A stretch of DNA of 64,000 nt from Branchiostoma floridae (taxonomy: Eukaryota > Chordata > Leptocardii > Amphioxiformes > Branchiostomatidae): positions 18,437,347-18,501,346 of the forward strand of contig NC_049985.1 of the NCBI RefSeq assembly GCF_000003815.2. Reading direction: 5' to 3'. Positions 1-11,085 of this stretch are shown here, in pieces (within the stretch, counting starts at the first letter, position 1; each line of letters starts with the position of its first letter). The notes below the pieces were generated by a model. It saw only the letters and a list, made by a program, of their open reading frames with translations, had not been told where the DNA came from and did no database searches. The position numbers were made by a program, and so were the translations under genes.

Positions 1-755
1 TATTTTACTTGAACTGTATAATAACACAACTGCATGAATGATGTTAACTTTATTCGGATTGTTTCGCTGTTAAGAACGGCTCTGTTACAGTACAACAGGG
101 TTTTATGAAAGTGCACTGTAGTAATCAAATTTATCAGTAGATGTGTCCTGAATTTCTGCAAGAACAAACAAAGTATTGTCACCATAAACAACATAAAATA
201 TTAACATGGCATATACAGTAATGGAAATATTTTTTTTTAATGGCAAGATCATGTGAAAGGTAGATATTTTAAACTAAAACAGGTCCGTGGTATGTTTACT
301 GGAACGTTTCGTTTCTTTTAGTAACGCAATTATGCTTTTACTTGACGGAGTCGTGACGTCACGCGTCAGACGTCGAGCTCGGTCAGAATCTTCCCTTTCG
401 AAATTATAAATTAAATGTGGGTAATTCTATTTTCAACGCATCCGAGGGCTACTATTTTGCTGAAAGAAGTTTGTTACACGAAAATAGCCTGAAATTTCTT
501 AGAGTAAGAAATTTCCGAATACGCCCCCCTCCCACACCATGTCAGATGCGGCGCACGCATCTTACACAATTCTAGATTTTGTAGCGGTGATTTTCCATAA
601 AACAAAGTAAATCACATGTCAAACTGTTCTCTACAATGTCTGTTTTATTATAACCAAACAGCGAACATGTTAGTTTATAAATTGTATACAATCTTACGAA
701 GAAATCCTCACCGTTCACATCCGTCTCTGCAAATTCCTGCTTATAAGCCATGCAG
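1..755. other. Unassigned AT-rich non-coding DNA
   Basis: No gene, repeat array or transposon end is recognised here. The one clear short signal is a perfect 10-bp palindrome, GTGACGTCAC, at 353-362. It contains a full CRE core, TGACGTCA, inside a local CG-rich patch (about 345-385). No nearby transcript can be identified. Confidence 0.4.
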
Positions 756-963
756 AAACCAAGCAGCACATTCATGGTAGGCCGATACGTATGTCATAAC
801 GTTACATACCGTCGAATCTGCAGGGTAGAATATCTCGCTAGCACGATATGGCATGGACCGCAAACCAAGCAGCACATTCATGGTAGGCCGATACGTATGT
901 CATAACGTTACATACCGTCGAATCTGCAGGGTAGAATATCTCGCTAGCACGGTATGGCATGGT
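756..963. repeat. 106-bp tandem duplication (2 copies)
   Basis: The segment starting AAACCAAGCAGCACATTCAT at 756 recurs at 862, an offset of 106 bp. About 101 bp of each copy match with a single A/G difference near the end (GCACGATATGG versus GCACGGTATGG). The near-identity indicates a recent duplication. Confidence 0.9.
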
Positions 964-967
964 CGAC

Positions 968-1048
968 CCGGACGGACGGACGGACAGACAGACGGACAAA
1001 AATCTAATATCGGTCTGATTGCCTTTCGCCGCGGAAGCGCGGCGAAAG
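968..1048. repeat. (GGAC/GACA)n patch followed by an 11-bp perfect hairpin
   Basis: A short GGAC/GACA microsatellite spans about 968-1000. At 1023-1048 the arm CTTTCGCCGCG is followed by the loop GAAG and the exact reverse complement CGCGGCGAAAG. Such GC-rich hairpins often mark repeat or transposon ends. No partner end was identified, so function is unknown. Confidence 0.7.
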
Positions 1049-1052
1049 ACAA

Positions 1053-1490
1053 AAAAAACAATATCAGAAATATACCTGCTCAACACATCAGAAATGTACC
1101 GTTCAACACATCAGAAATGTACCTGCTCAACACATCAGAAATGTACCTGCTCAACACATCAGAAATGTACCTGCTCAACACATCAGAAATGTACCTGCTC
1201 AACACATCAGAAATGCACCTGCTTAACACATCAGAAATGTACCTGCTCAACACATCAGAAATGTCCCTGCTCAACACATCAGAAATGTACCTGCTCAACA
1301 CATCAGAAATGTACCTGCTCAACACATCAGAAATGCACCTGCTCAACACTTCAGAAATGTACCTGCTCAACACTTCAGAAATGTACCTGCTCAACACTTC
1401 AGAAATGTACCTGCTCAACACTTCAGAAATGTACCTGCTCAACACATCAGAAATGTACCTGCTCAACACATCAGAAATATACCTGCGGTC
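1053..1490. repeat. 24-bp minisatellite, about 17 units
   Basis: The unit is close to AACACATCAGAAATGTACCT plus GCTC. It is repeated head to tail about 17 times with point variants: TAC/CAC/CCC, and a block of four consecutive units with ACTTCAG instead of ACATCAG near 1345-1430. That block shows local unit expansion. Because 24 is divisible by 3, several frames stay open on both strands, giving artificial proteins such as (NTSEMYLL)n. It is not considered coding. Confidence 0.95.
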
Positions 1491-2203
1491 CTATCCTGAC
1501 ACCGGCACCAGAGAAAAGAGCATTCCCAGCTCAAAGTGGCAATAAAAATGACAGCTCCCCTCGGCTGGCGCCTCTCTGAGGGCGCATAAACTGTTCACTC
1601 CTGCAGGCGACAGATATCCCTGCACAACAGTTGTCCTCCGGATACGCCAACGTGTCAAACTGATCCCACTATCGGGCCACCCACCGGGGCTGACGACAGG
1701 CTAACTCAATTATCACCCCCCCCCCCTCTACAGGGTACTACACGTACAGAATGTCCGTTGGCATGGCGATGTTCTGTTCCCATGACGAGACCGTGACCAC
1801 CGGGACTCGTCAAACATACTAGACATCAACAACACCCGTCAGTCGTTGAGCGCTCTCGTGACGATTGTCGTCGTGACGTCAGAGCCTACTAAACATCAGG
1901 CTGGGCTAAAAACAATGAGTTCGCTTAAAATTTCAGCTCTGCTTTTGATGCACCTAGACATTTGTATGAGGTTAAATTCGTATTCAAAGCCTACTAAATG
2001 GTATCATGATAGTATACAGTATATTCTTGACATCTGAGTGTCTGTAAAAAATAATGAAACCGTCGCTGTATTACAAGTTTAAATTTTGAAGTTTTTAGAT
2101 TCACCCTGTAGAAACAGTTAGGTTGTAGTTAGGTGTTGCTGATATTTTAGTAAATTGCGCTATGTTGCACCCAGAGTTTCCTCTGTGCATCTACATTTCA
2201 AGG
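1491..2203. other. Unassigned non-coding DNA with one CRE motif
   Basis: No gene is recognised. There is a 10-C run near 1717-1726 and a CRE consensus TGACGTCA at 1874-1881. The small open frame near 1846-2037 has no recognisable features. Confidence 0.35.
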
Positions 2204-2410
2204 TAAGGCTGAAGTCACATTTCCAAACCGGGGCCCGGCCGGGATGTTTTAAGAAAGGAAAAATCAAATTGTATATCTATTGAAATATACAAATTTTGCC
2301 CTTGAATCTTATTTTGACATTTTGTGTATTCTAACGTCTCTTAAAAAATTATTTTGGCTCACAAAAGCTGCCCGGCCGGGCCCCTTTGTTGAAATGTGAC
2401 CTAAGCCTAA
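2204..2410. mobile_element. PIF/Harbinger-like MITE
   Basis: The left end GGCTGAAGTCACATTTC (from 2207) is the imperfect inverted repeat of the right end, whose reverse complement is GGCTTAGGTCACATTTC (to 2407). Subterminal inverted blocks GGGCCCGGCCGGG also match. A 3-bp direct repeat TAA flanks the element at 2204-2206 and 2408-2410. TWA target duplications are typical of PIF/Harbinger. There is no coding capacity, so it is a 201-bp non-autonomous element. Confidence 0.8.
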
Positions 2411-3449
2411 GGGACACCAGTCCATCTATTCCCCAAAACATCAATTTCGAGCCCTGCCTCCGCGCCTACCAAACGCCGCGTGACGTCCCTTATACACATA
2501 CGGGACGCTTCCAAATCAAAACAGCGCAGTAAATTATGCCCCCCGCACGCTAATGAGGAATAAAAGTGACGTTTCCCTTCACCGATGACATCCATCTCGC
2601 ACCAGGCGCACAAACACGGCAGCTACATCACCGCGTACACCACTGTCATTTCCTGAAAATTTATAGCCAAGCTTTTACAATGTAAATTTTCCTGCCAGGC
2701 CATTTTCACGTGTGTATTTAACTTATGAGACAACCTTTCCCAAGGGACGTTTTCAATGCAGGCCGTCTTTTTCAGTCTCACTTTTGCCTGTGAATGATCT
2801 GTTGTTCCCAGCTAAGCAGACCATAAATTGAGGGGCACTTTGGCGGCATCTTTTCCACAACATTTGGGTCTAACTCCATTTCGTCACAACTCAAAGTAAG
2901 AACTCTAAACCCTCCTGTTGTAACATATGACTCCAACACTTCATCAAAACGATGACATAAAAATGATTTGAGAGTACGGCTTTACTTATAAATAACAGCT
3001 ACATACCACAGGTCCTTATCAGAGGGTAAAGACTGGAATGGAAGTGAAAGAGAGAAATTTCCCTGTTGTTACAGTTTAGTCTGAGAATTCATCAAACTGA
3101 TAGAAGCAAGCCTGAGACTACTTCAAGAGCAGGGTTTTCTACAATGTATAAATAACAATCCTCTATAACATATGCTTATCTGCATCTCATGATATCAGCA
3201 ATGTTACAAAACATCTGGACCAGAGGATACAGAATTTGTTTGTTTGTTTGTTCGTTCATTCGAGCCAGGGTGGCCCATCTCAGTGTCATACAACTAGCAT
3301 TGCTTTTCTGGGGGCCCTGAAATCACATAATAAAAATACTAAGTCTTTCTATTATGAATGCCGTCCGTCCAAGCACCGTGCTGTGAATGAAAGTTACATT
3401 GCATAATGGAAGAACTTTGGCTGTGAGCCATTGAAAAGCCTGGCACACG
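2411..3449. other. Unassigned non-coding DNA
   Basis: No gene is recognised. The segment 2411-2640 is CG-richer than its surroundings. A short (GTTT)n run lies at about 3236-3252. Confidence 0.35.
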
Positions 3450-4150
3450 CACACATGTGACGCACTTCAAAATCAACTGCCAACCAGCCTATATTGCGAT
3501 TTTACAAAATTGCATAATGACTGGTATAAAGTGTCAGTAACATACTTTTGAGATTATGGTGAGTAAACCTTGCAGTAAGCCTTTTTAAACCCTGACGTGT
3601 GGCACACTTCAAAATCAGCTGTCAAACTTTTGCCTTTGTTACAATTGTATAAAATCACATAATGACTGGTATTTTTCAAAAGATGGATACAGTAGCTACG
3701 TAGTGTCGTCATCATACTTTTGAGACTACGATGAAAGAAAGTGGCAGTAAGCCTTTTTGAACCCTGACTCATCATTGTGAAGCACGATTCAGTTAAGACC
3801 TCACAAAATCACCCAGCGGCAGATATTTTTCCATAAAATGAAGACTGTCCTTGCACGAGCATTTAAATATCACAAAAGAAAATCTTGGCAGTTAGCCATT
3901 TCAACCGTGGCACAATACTGTGTGACGCACTTCAAAATTAGCTACTAAAAGTACGCTTATATTAGGATTGTACAAAGTAACATAATAACCGGTAATTCTT
4001 AAAAGATGAATACAGTGTCAGTGACATGCTTTTGAGATTATGACGAAAGATGTGCCTTTAGAAGCCAGACATTATCATTGTGACGCACTTCTTTAAAGTC
4101 AGTCATTAAATCTACACTTGAGTTAAGCTTACACAATACCAACTATATAA
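3450..4150. repeat. Degenerate tandem array, unit about 140-180 bp (left part)
   Basis: Five diverged units are recognised by the landmark GTGACGCACTTCAAAATCA and variants (near 3460, 3600, 3778, 3923 and 4080). Each is followed by an ACATAATGACTGGTAT-like block and a CTTTTGAGATTA block. The array stops near 4150 and resumes at about 5537, so the intervening sequence looks like an insertion. Confidence 0.75.
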
Positions 4151-4159
4151 CTAGAGTTC

Positions 4160-5536
4160 AACGAACCCATCTCTTCGCCAAATAATCATGCCTTTATTTA
4201 AGACTTTAAGGTCTTATTCATGTATTACTAAATAGCAAATGACTGCATGAACTGTGTTCCTCACATGCAAACACACAAACATTACCAAAACCAGACTGTG
4301 ACCTGACAGATGACCTGGTAGCATCCCTGGTCAATCAGAATTTCATGCTTGTCAATTTAGACTTTGTCCCCAGTGTAAGGGCGTCCTCCAGCAAACCATC
4401 TGTATAACAGCTGTGTCCATAGATATAGGTCAAAATGAGATATATAGAGCACAGTTTATTTCTGTTAATAGGTTTTGCTGCAGTACCTTAGGAAGCCGCT
4501 AGGGGGCCCACAATCATAATTTATCTTCGTTTTCCTGACCCCTACCCACCTACCAAATATCATCAGGATTTTTTCAAGGCTTCTCGAGTTATGCATTCCA
4601 CAAACAAAAGGACGCACACACTCGGCCCACTACCGTCCTAACGGAAAATGCTACGTCAACTATTTTCGAACACAACCTTCTTTTCCGCAGCCGCTACTTG
4701 AATACTAAATATCATGAAAATCCATACACAGCTTCTTGAGTTATATGCTGTTGGCATGGATTTATGAACTTTCCTCATTAATTATGCAAATAAGCTACTG
4801 ATTTGCATAATTAGTATTACATTGTATAAGTCATCACTCATTCTATCTACATACCGAAAATCCTGATGATCTGTTTACACGTTCTCAAGTTATCCTCGTC
4901 CAAAGTTTGAACGGAAATCGGTGCCTGCAGTTCCCAAAAAGCCGCTAGGGGGTCCAAACTCACAGCACTTACTCTCTGTTTCAAGGGCTATCTACTACTC
5001 AAAAATCATGACCACAGCATGTCCAGAACACGAAGTGCCAAAATTAAAAGTTTTGCTGCAGTACCTTAGGCAGACACTAGGGTGCCCATTATCGAACTTG
5101 ACCTTCGTTTTCCTAACCCCAATCCACCTAACAAATATAATCAGGATCCATTCAAGGGTTCTCGAGTTATCTTGCTTACAGACAAACGCACTTACATACA
5201 AATCCCGCTACAGCACCATAGGTAAGAGCCAGGTAAACCATTTTCGCACTTGACCTTCCTCTCCAAAACCGCTACACACCTACCAAGTTTCGTGAAAATC
5301 GCCCAGCTAGATTTTGACTTATGCTGCCAAAAACAAACCGCAAAAAACATACCAAGCTCGCTGCAGTACCGTAGGAAAACGCCAGGTAAACCGTTTTCAA
5401 ACTTGGCATTCCTTTCGACAACTGCTACACACCTACCAAAAATCACAAAGTTCCATCCACAATTTCTCGAGTTATATGCTGTTGACCTACATACAGACCC
5501 AAGTCAAGCAATCTCATACTCTTCTTGGCGAAGAGA
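4160..5536. mobile_element. Insertion built of diverged ~165-bp modules
   Basis: The segment splits an older tandem array. It contains at least four diverged modules built around CTGCAGTACCTTAGG, CACCTACCAAATATCAT and TTCTCGAGTTAT, near 4480-4620, 4920-4990, 5055-5180 and 5210-5500. The edges carry an inverted motif: TCTCTTCGCCAA at about 4170 and TTGGCGAAGAGA near 5525-5536. Related single modules occur at about 33430-33545 and 38325-38540. The class of element is not known. Confidence 0.6.
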
Positions 5537-5930
5537 ATGACTGGTATTTTTTGGTACTAAACCTTGTCCAGAATGTTGATATCACAACAGAGTAATACTG
5601 AACAGAAAGCCATTTCAACCCTGACTACTATTTTATCACTGCTATTTTTTTTTCAAAAGAATAAAGTGTTAGTAACATGCTTTTGGGACTACAATGGCAG
5701 ATATATAACTGTCGGTAAACCATTTAGAATTCCTAACATAATGATTGTGACGCATTTCCAACTGCCAACCATACACTTGTACTAAGATTATACTAAATCA
5801 CATAAAAAAACTACAATTTTTTAACAGATGAACATAGTCCCAGCATCATACTTATGAAACCACAGTGAAAGAAAATGGCAGGAAGTAATTTCGAATGTGC
5901 CCCTATCTTGTGACGCACGTACTCCCAACC
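5537..5930. repeat. Degenerate tandem array (right part)
   Basis: The ~160-bp array resumes with AATGACTGGTATTTTT, AACATGCTTTTGGGACTA and GTGACGCATTTCCAAC blocks. Two to three diverged units are visible, matching the array at 3450-4150. Confidence 0.7.
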
Positions 5931-6422
5931 CTACGTGTGTTTTAAGAAGCCGCCAGCTTTGCTCCTTTCCCCGGCTCATATCCGGGTGTTGATGGTTCCA
6001 CTTTGCTTGATGGGAATCAGAAAAGAACCAACAGAACAGGATTTATCACCCTGCTGACGATTGGTTGGAGCGCTGGAGAATTCTTGTTTGCTGCGACAGC
6101 TTCTACTTGTCTTTGAACTGGAAATCCTGGTTGCACAAATTATGCACTTTTTGACCCAATATTGGAGTTGTACACCTTATATTTGACAGTGCATGCACTC
6201 AGATATTTATGTAGGATTACGTACATATGCACCTTTTGAAAAAAAATCCATTTTAGGTCCTTCTTTTCTACTTGCCAAATTTATATTGGCGAGAAGTAAA
6301 AAAATATGGACAGTAAGCTTTTACAATGTACATCGTACATCCAGTATCCAATGAGGGGGTAGGAGGGGCGCTGGCAATGTCACAGACAAGATTTGTAAGT
6401 ACGGGAGCGGTCTGACTCTACA
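5931..6422. other. Unassigned; possible regulatory island at 5945-6120
   Basis: The sequence is not repetitive, and 5945-6120 is slightly richer in GC and CpG than the flanks. No open frame or known motif is recognised. Confidence 0.25.
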
Positions 6423-6670
6423 TCATTCTTAGAAAAAGTCGAAACTGGTCGACTGTACTCCTGGCATGTTCCCAACAGGACCAATGACGCCTCCAAATAA
6501 CCAAGTAGTCTAATATCAGATGAGAACACGCTCCCCTCATTCTTAAAAAATACCCAAACCGGCTGACTGCCTTGTCTCAGTCTTGGCATGTTCCCAACAG
6601 CACCAATGATGCCTCACCAATAACCCAATAGTCCGATATCAGAGGAGACCCGGGCATGTTCCGACAGGTT
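6423..6670. repeat. ~122-bp tandem repeat, two units plus a fragment
   Basis: The phrase TGGCATGTTCCCAACAG starts near 6462 and 6584. The following bases (ACCAATGA.GCCTC, then AGT.TAATATCAGA) also match. A third, shorter match GGGCATGTTCCGACAGG occurs near 6652. Confidence 0.8.
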
Positions 6671-7135
6671 CCCTCCCCCTCCCCTGTAATTTCATGGTCC
6701 AGGCAGTCCAGAGTTGCTGGAGGAGCCAGGGGGAGGGGCGCTGGGAGATGCAGGAGTGTTCAAACTTTCCTCACATCTCAGTGGTCGAAATACTTTTTTT
6801 CAGTGTTCTGCACTATTGCAGAATGTCAAAATTTTGTTCTGCAATTTGGAAATAGTTTCTGCAAATACAAAACCCCCCAGACATCTTTCTTAACCTAATA
6901 GTAATAATGCCTTGTTTTTAAATCATCGCTAGTTTTTCAATGCATATCATTACTCATGGGAAACGGAGATTTTGTAATTTTCTGTTCACTGGTGTCAGAT
7001 TTCTCAGTTTCTTCTGACTCAGAAGATGACTGAAGATGTGATGAAAGTTTGAACATTCCAAAGTCTCCCAGGAGAACCACTGAGAGGAGTCCGAGTTAGG
7101 GAAGCTGGGAGACTTCTATATGAATGACTATTGTT

Positions 7136-7390
7136 CAAACTTTAATGGTTGAAACTTTAATGGTTGAAACTTTAATGGTTAAAACTTTCATGGTTGAAAC
7201 TTTCATGGTTGAAACTTTCATGGCTGAAACTTTCATGGTTGAAACTTTAATGGTTAAAACTTTAATGGTTAAAACTTTCATGGTTGAAATTTTCATGGTT
7301 GAAACTTTCATGGTTAAAACTTTAATGGTTAAAACTTTCATGGTTGAAACTTTCATGGTTGAAACTTTCATGGTTGAAACTTTCATGGTG
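7136..7390. repeat. 15-bp minisatellite, 17 units
   Basis: The unit GAAACTTTCATGGTT is repeated 17 times. Variation is mainly at two sites, TTAAT/TTTCAT and GTTGAA/GTTAAA. The period is a multiple of three, so both strands show spurious open frames. It is not considered coding. Confidence 0.95.
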
Positions 7391-7808
7391 TCTTCATTCA
7401 TCATCTAACCCACCAGAAACATGGCTTTTTAAATTTTCTGGTAGCCAGTCTTAATACTGACTGTTCTGTGACCAAGCAACACAGGTTTCAAGTTTGGTAT
7501 GCATCTTTAACAGGGCAAATATAACAGCGCAAATAAAGATGATTTGAGTCTGAATGGAAAACCTGTACATTGATACATAGTTTAGGGGCTGAAAGTGGTT
7601 AGATTAAAGTTTTCAAGCACTCTGGTTTCATTTTTATGGCTACAGCTGTTACAATAAAACTTTTAATGTTGGCATAAAACTCATTATCATATCTACTAAT
7701 TCAACCTGCTGAATCTTCTCATGTGTACAGGTTTTGAATGAGGTTTTTGTAGGTTTCCACTTCATTTGATAAGACAATTTCCGGTTGTAACATCTGACTC
7801 ATCAAAAT
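7391..7808. other. Unassigned AT-rich DNA
   Basis: I see no gene or repeat in this stretch. Confidence 0.3.
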
Positions 7809-7937
7809 CACCAGGAGGCAGTATAACTACCCGAGCGTGGATTCCGTGTGACACCAGGAGGCAGTATAACTACCCGAGCGTGGATTCTGTGTGACACCAG
7901 GAGGCAGTATAACTACCGGAGCGTGGGTTCCATGTGC
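7809..7937. repeat. 43-bp tandem repeat, 3 units
   Basis: CACCAGGAGGCAGTATAACT starts at 7809, 7852 and 7895, exactly 43 bp apart. Units differ by a few substitutions near the end (ATTCCGTGTG, ATTCTGTGTG, GTTCCATGTG). Confidence 0.95.
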
Positions 7938-8363
7938 AAAAGGAAACCATTAAGTTATTTTTGTAGCTGATCAAATCAGCTGAAACGGCTACGTCAATGG
8001 TTGTCTAATGGCCCAGAAAAACAAATGTTACTGTCAGAGCTAATATTATAACTGTCAAAAGCAACACTTCTGTAGCATATGGTTTGAAAACACCAAGGCA
8101 TTGAACGCATACATCTGACTTGCCTTAATTAATTAAGGAGGAATTTTAGCTTTTATTTCTTCTTTACTTTCTTGTAAGCAATGTGCCGTAAGACACTTTG
8201 TCCTGTACTATGTAGAAGTACTGTAATTAAGTTTCTTTAAACATCCTTACCAGGATAAGACCACACGCAGTTGATTTGTTGTTCTTAACATACAAAAATC
8301 CTTGAACAGGAGGACACCCATCACAATGGTCTGTCTCTGCATGAGGGGAAGACTGTAACTTGG

Positions 8364-8582
8364 TAATGCTAGTTCACCTTTATCCGTGGGGTAACCTATA
8401 TCCGTTGGTTTTCAAAACAGCACATTTAGGGATATAAAGTCGATGGACGGTTGTTTCGAAGTGCAATATTTTTAAAATATAGCAGTTTGAACTCACAGTT
8501 TGTTGGCATGTTAGCCCTAAATACCCAGCTTATGAAAATAACGGATATAGGTTACCCCACGGATAAAGGCAAACTAGTGTTA
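8364..8582. mobile_element. TA-flanked MITE, family A copy 1
   Basis: Terminal inverted repeats of about 40 bp start CTAGTTCACCTTTATCCG and continue into GGGGTAACCTATATCCGTT. The right end is the near-exact reverse complement. TA dinucleotides flank both ends (8364-8365 and 8581-8582), which suits Tc1/mariner-type insertion. It carries an internal AT palindrome and no open frame. Copies 2 and 3 are at 19412-19626 and 24064-24258. Confidence 0.85.
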
Positions 8583-9134
8583 CACATTCAGAAATAATTT
8601 CATCTGGTTGGTACAACGAAGAATTAAAGTTTCCTTAAAGCAGCACTGCAGTTGGAAGCTCTGAGGAAGATGTCTAACAGGTATCGGAACGTCAGCAGGT
8701 GAGAGACATACCTGGTTAATGTGCAACAGAAAACACCAACATCCTTGGTAACGTTACACACAGTCTGCCTTGCTGTACCTCCTTGTGAATACAATATCAT
8801 ATCTATCTTTTCCTTCCAGACTGTACATGTAGCAGTTTTCAGTTTAAGATGCCTGACAACCAAAGAAATGAATTGGTATGGCCTGAGCTGAGGGTAACAT
8901 ATCACATTGCCAAGGTTTGAGTGTAATAGGGGCTCACAAATATGCAAATACGCCTATAAAAGGTGCCCGACTATGCAAATCAGCCAGCTAAGTGAATTAC
9001 AGCACCAGCAATTGGTGTAGAAGCTATAAATAAGGAAGTTTATGGAGCATTTCGGTAATCCCATAATACCCCACTCCTTCCTTTATGAGCGGCAGGAATT
9101 ACCCTGCGGGTGATTTACACATCTAATATGTTAC
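8583..9134. other. Unassigned non-coding DNA
   Basis: No gene or repeat is recognised. A CTATAAAAGG box-like motif lies near 8953 and an octamer ATGCAAAT at about 8972-8979. There is no supporting transcript structure. Confidence 0.25.
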
Positions 9135-9700
9135 AGGTTGGAAACTGTTGCTCCAAGATGGCTGCCGTGCCCTCTATAAAAGACTGAAGGTCAAATTTAT
9201 CAAATTCACTTCCCTTTCTGTAATCCTTTTTTTCTGTAGGCTTGTAAACCATGCCCTCTACTAAAAACTGAAGGTTAAATTTACCACACTCTTTCCGTCC
9301 TTTTCTTTCTACAGGTTTAAACCATGACTCCAAGATGGCTGCCGTGCCCTCTATAAAAGACTGAAGGTCAAATTTATCAAATTCACTTCCCTTTCTGTAA
9401 TCCTTTTTTCTATAGGCTTGTAAACCATGGCTGCCATGCCCTCTACTAAAAACCGAAGGTCAAAATTACCAAACTCTTTCTATCTGTTTCTTTCTACAGA
9501 TTTGTAAACCATGACTCCAAGATGGTTGCCATGACCTCTACCAAAGACTGAATGAAGGTCAAATTTACCGAATCCAATTCACTTTGCTTCCTTTTTTTCT
9601 ATGGGTTTGTAAACCATTGCTCCAAGATGGCTGTTGTGCCCTCTACTTAAAAGCAAAGGTCAAATTTACCAAACTATTAAACTTCACATTTTTCCATCCT
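9135..9700. repeat. Degenerate tandem array, about six ~80-110-bp units
   Basis: Units share TAAACCATG.CTCCAAGATGG, GTGCCCTCTA and GACTGAAGGTCAAATTTA blocks, starting near 9135, 9240, 9318, 9418, 9505 and 9608. Units 1+2 and 3+4 are more alike than neighbours (offset about 179 bp). Duplication of a dimer was therefore the latest amplification step. Confidence 0.85.
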
Positions 9701-11085
9701 TTAATTTTTTTTTCAATTTAACTCCAGATTGCTAGACCGAAGACTGATTCACAAACACAGTTCTAGAACTAGAAAGGCCGACATTTGCTTAAGAGCAAAT
9801 ACAGCATATTTCAGCCATACCCCTTCCCACACAACATTGGACTGTTCCAAATCACCCCTGCGCAAAAATGGAACATCCTCTTAACAGTATATTATCCCCC
9901 AAAGTGGACTGGTATTGTGAATTGATTCCAGGTAAAGACAGAGCTTGCTTCTATTTTTCAGAAAATGACAATAATCACACCTTCCATTCAGAAAATTTTC
10001 ATCATGACTGAAAATTGTTGAATGACTTCATGTAATGCCATTAACAATTTTCAGTACGATAACTAGGTGTAAGTTTAAAAAAGTATAAGCTCCTTGTGAT
10101 GTGGTAACATTTATTATTGCAGTGAACTTTTTTTATTCAAGTAGGGCATACAATAATTATCAAGCAGGTGCAGGTACTGTAGGAGCGTTTGTTTTCTTCA
10201 AGCTGTAAAACTGTTAAACTGTTTTACTTTGTATGCAATCAGCCATCGAGCCTATTCTTATTTTAGTTTAACAACTCAGTCCTGCCAGACCCGGAAGATA
10301 CGATTGAACCTTGTTCGAGGATTTATTTTCGTCTGTCTGGTCAGTCTGTTCATACCCTGGCGCTGAGAGTGTTTAATTGGGCTGAAACTCTGGCAGTTTA
10401 AAGTTACTTACAATTTAAATGTTCAAAGTTTATGTCAAACAACAACAGCACTAGGAACACATACATTTGCTCTGGAGAAAATACAGCAGTTTTCGCAAGT
10501 TCCAGTCCAGTGATAGAAATGTGGCCACTATAGACAGGTGGTCACTATAGAGAAAAATGCTGATCTATTGACTAGGAGCCATACGTTACACATGATTTCA
10601 GTACACTGATCATTAATCATATAAACATTGCACAGGTAAGCCAATTGTTTAGATGTACAATTAAGTTCAAATAATTCTGAAGAGAAATATTGATGAGAAA
10701 ATAATCATTCTCGCCACTGTCTAACTTATAATTACGTATCAAAACTAAACGCAGATTTTCTAACTAACGCACCTTTCGCCGACTTCATCAAAGGACCGCC
10801 GGCTATCAATCAAACACGGCTGTTGATTAGACTTAACGTTAGAGTTTCAAACAGTCATGTGCTGTGTGCCAGTTGACAGCGAACTTCATGCTACGTGATG
10901 TTTTACATTGCTTGGACCTTCTTTCCTACAGCGGTGCTTCTACAAAATATTTAGACTGTAAGTTGTAACACTGAGTCCCACATGTTTTATAGAATAGAAT
11001 TTGACGCAGAACAGCGTTTTTTGCTGGGTATTTTTCTTGAAACATGTCCGTGGGAATATCAGCGAGGCGGCGACGTAGGGATATC
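9701..11085. other. Mostly unassigned; degraded TTAA-type MITE at ~10267-10408
   Basis: The right edge AAACTCTGGCAGTTTAAAG near 10388-10406, and internal CCCTGGCGCTGA and GGGCTGAAACTC phrases, match the intact TTAA-flanked element at 58821-59068. The left edge is decayed (TTAACAACTCAG...CTGCCAGACC). The rest shows no gene or array. GGTGGTCACTATAGA at about 10538 recurs near 15878. Confidence 0.5.

Noticed and set aside
1053-1490. Possible CRISPR-like array
   Set aside because: Units are directly adjacent with no unique spacers, and the genome is eukaryotic. The same applies to the other regular arrays in the window.
853-1579. Open frames of 230 and 186 codons with (NTSEMYLL)n and (STHQKCTC)n
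   Set aside because: Product of the 24-bp minisatellite. Several frames on both strands are open and no non-repeat protein sequence is recognisable.
7124-7408. Repetitive open frames (TFMVE)n and (MKVST)n
   Set aside because: They are translations of the 15-bp minisatellite on the two strands.
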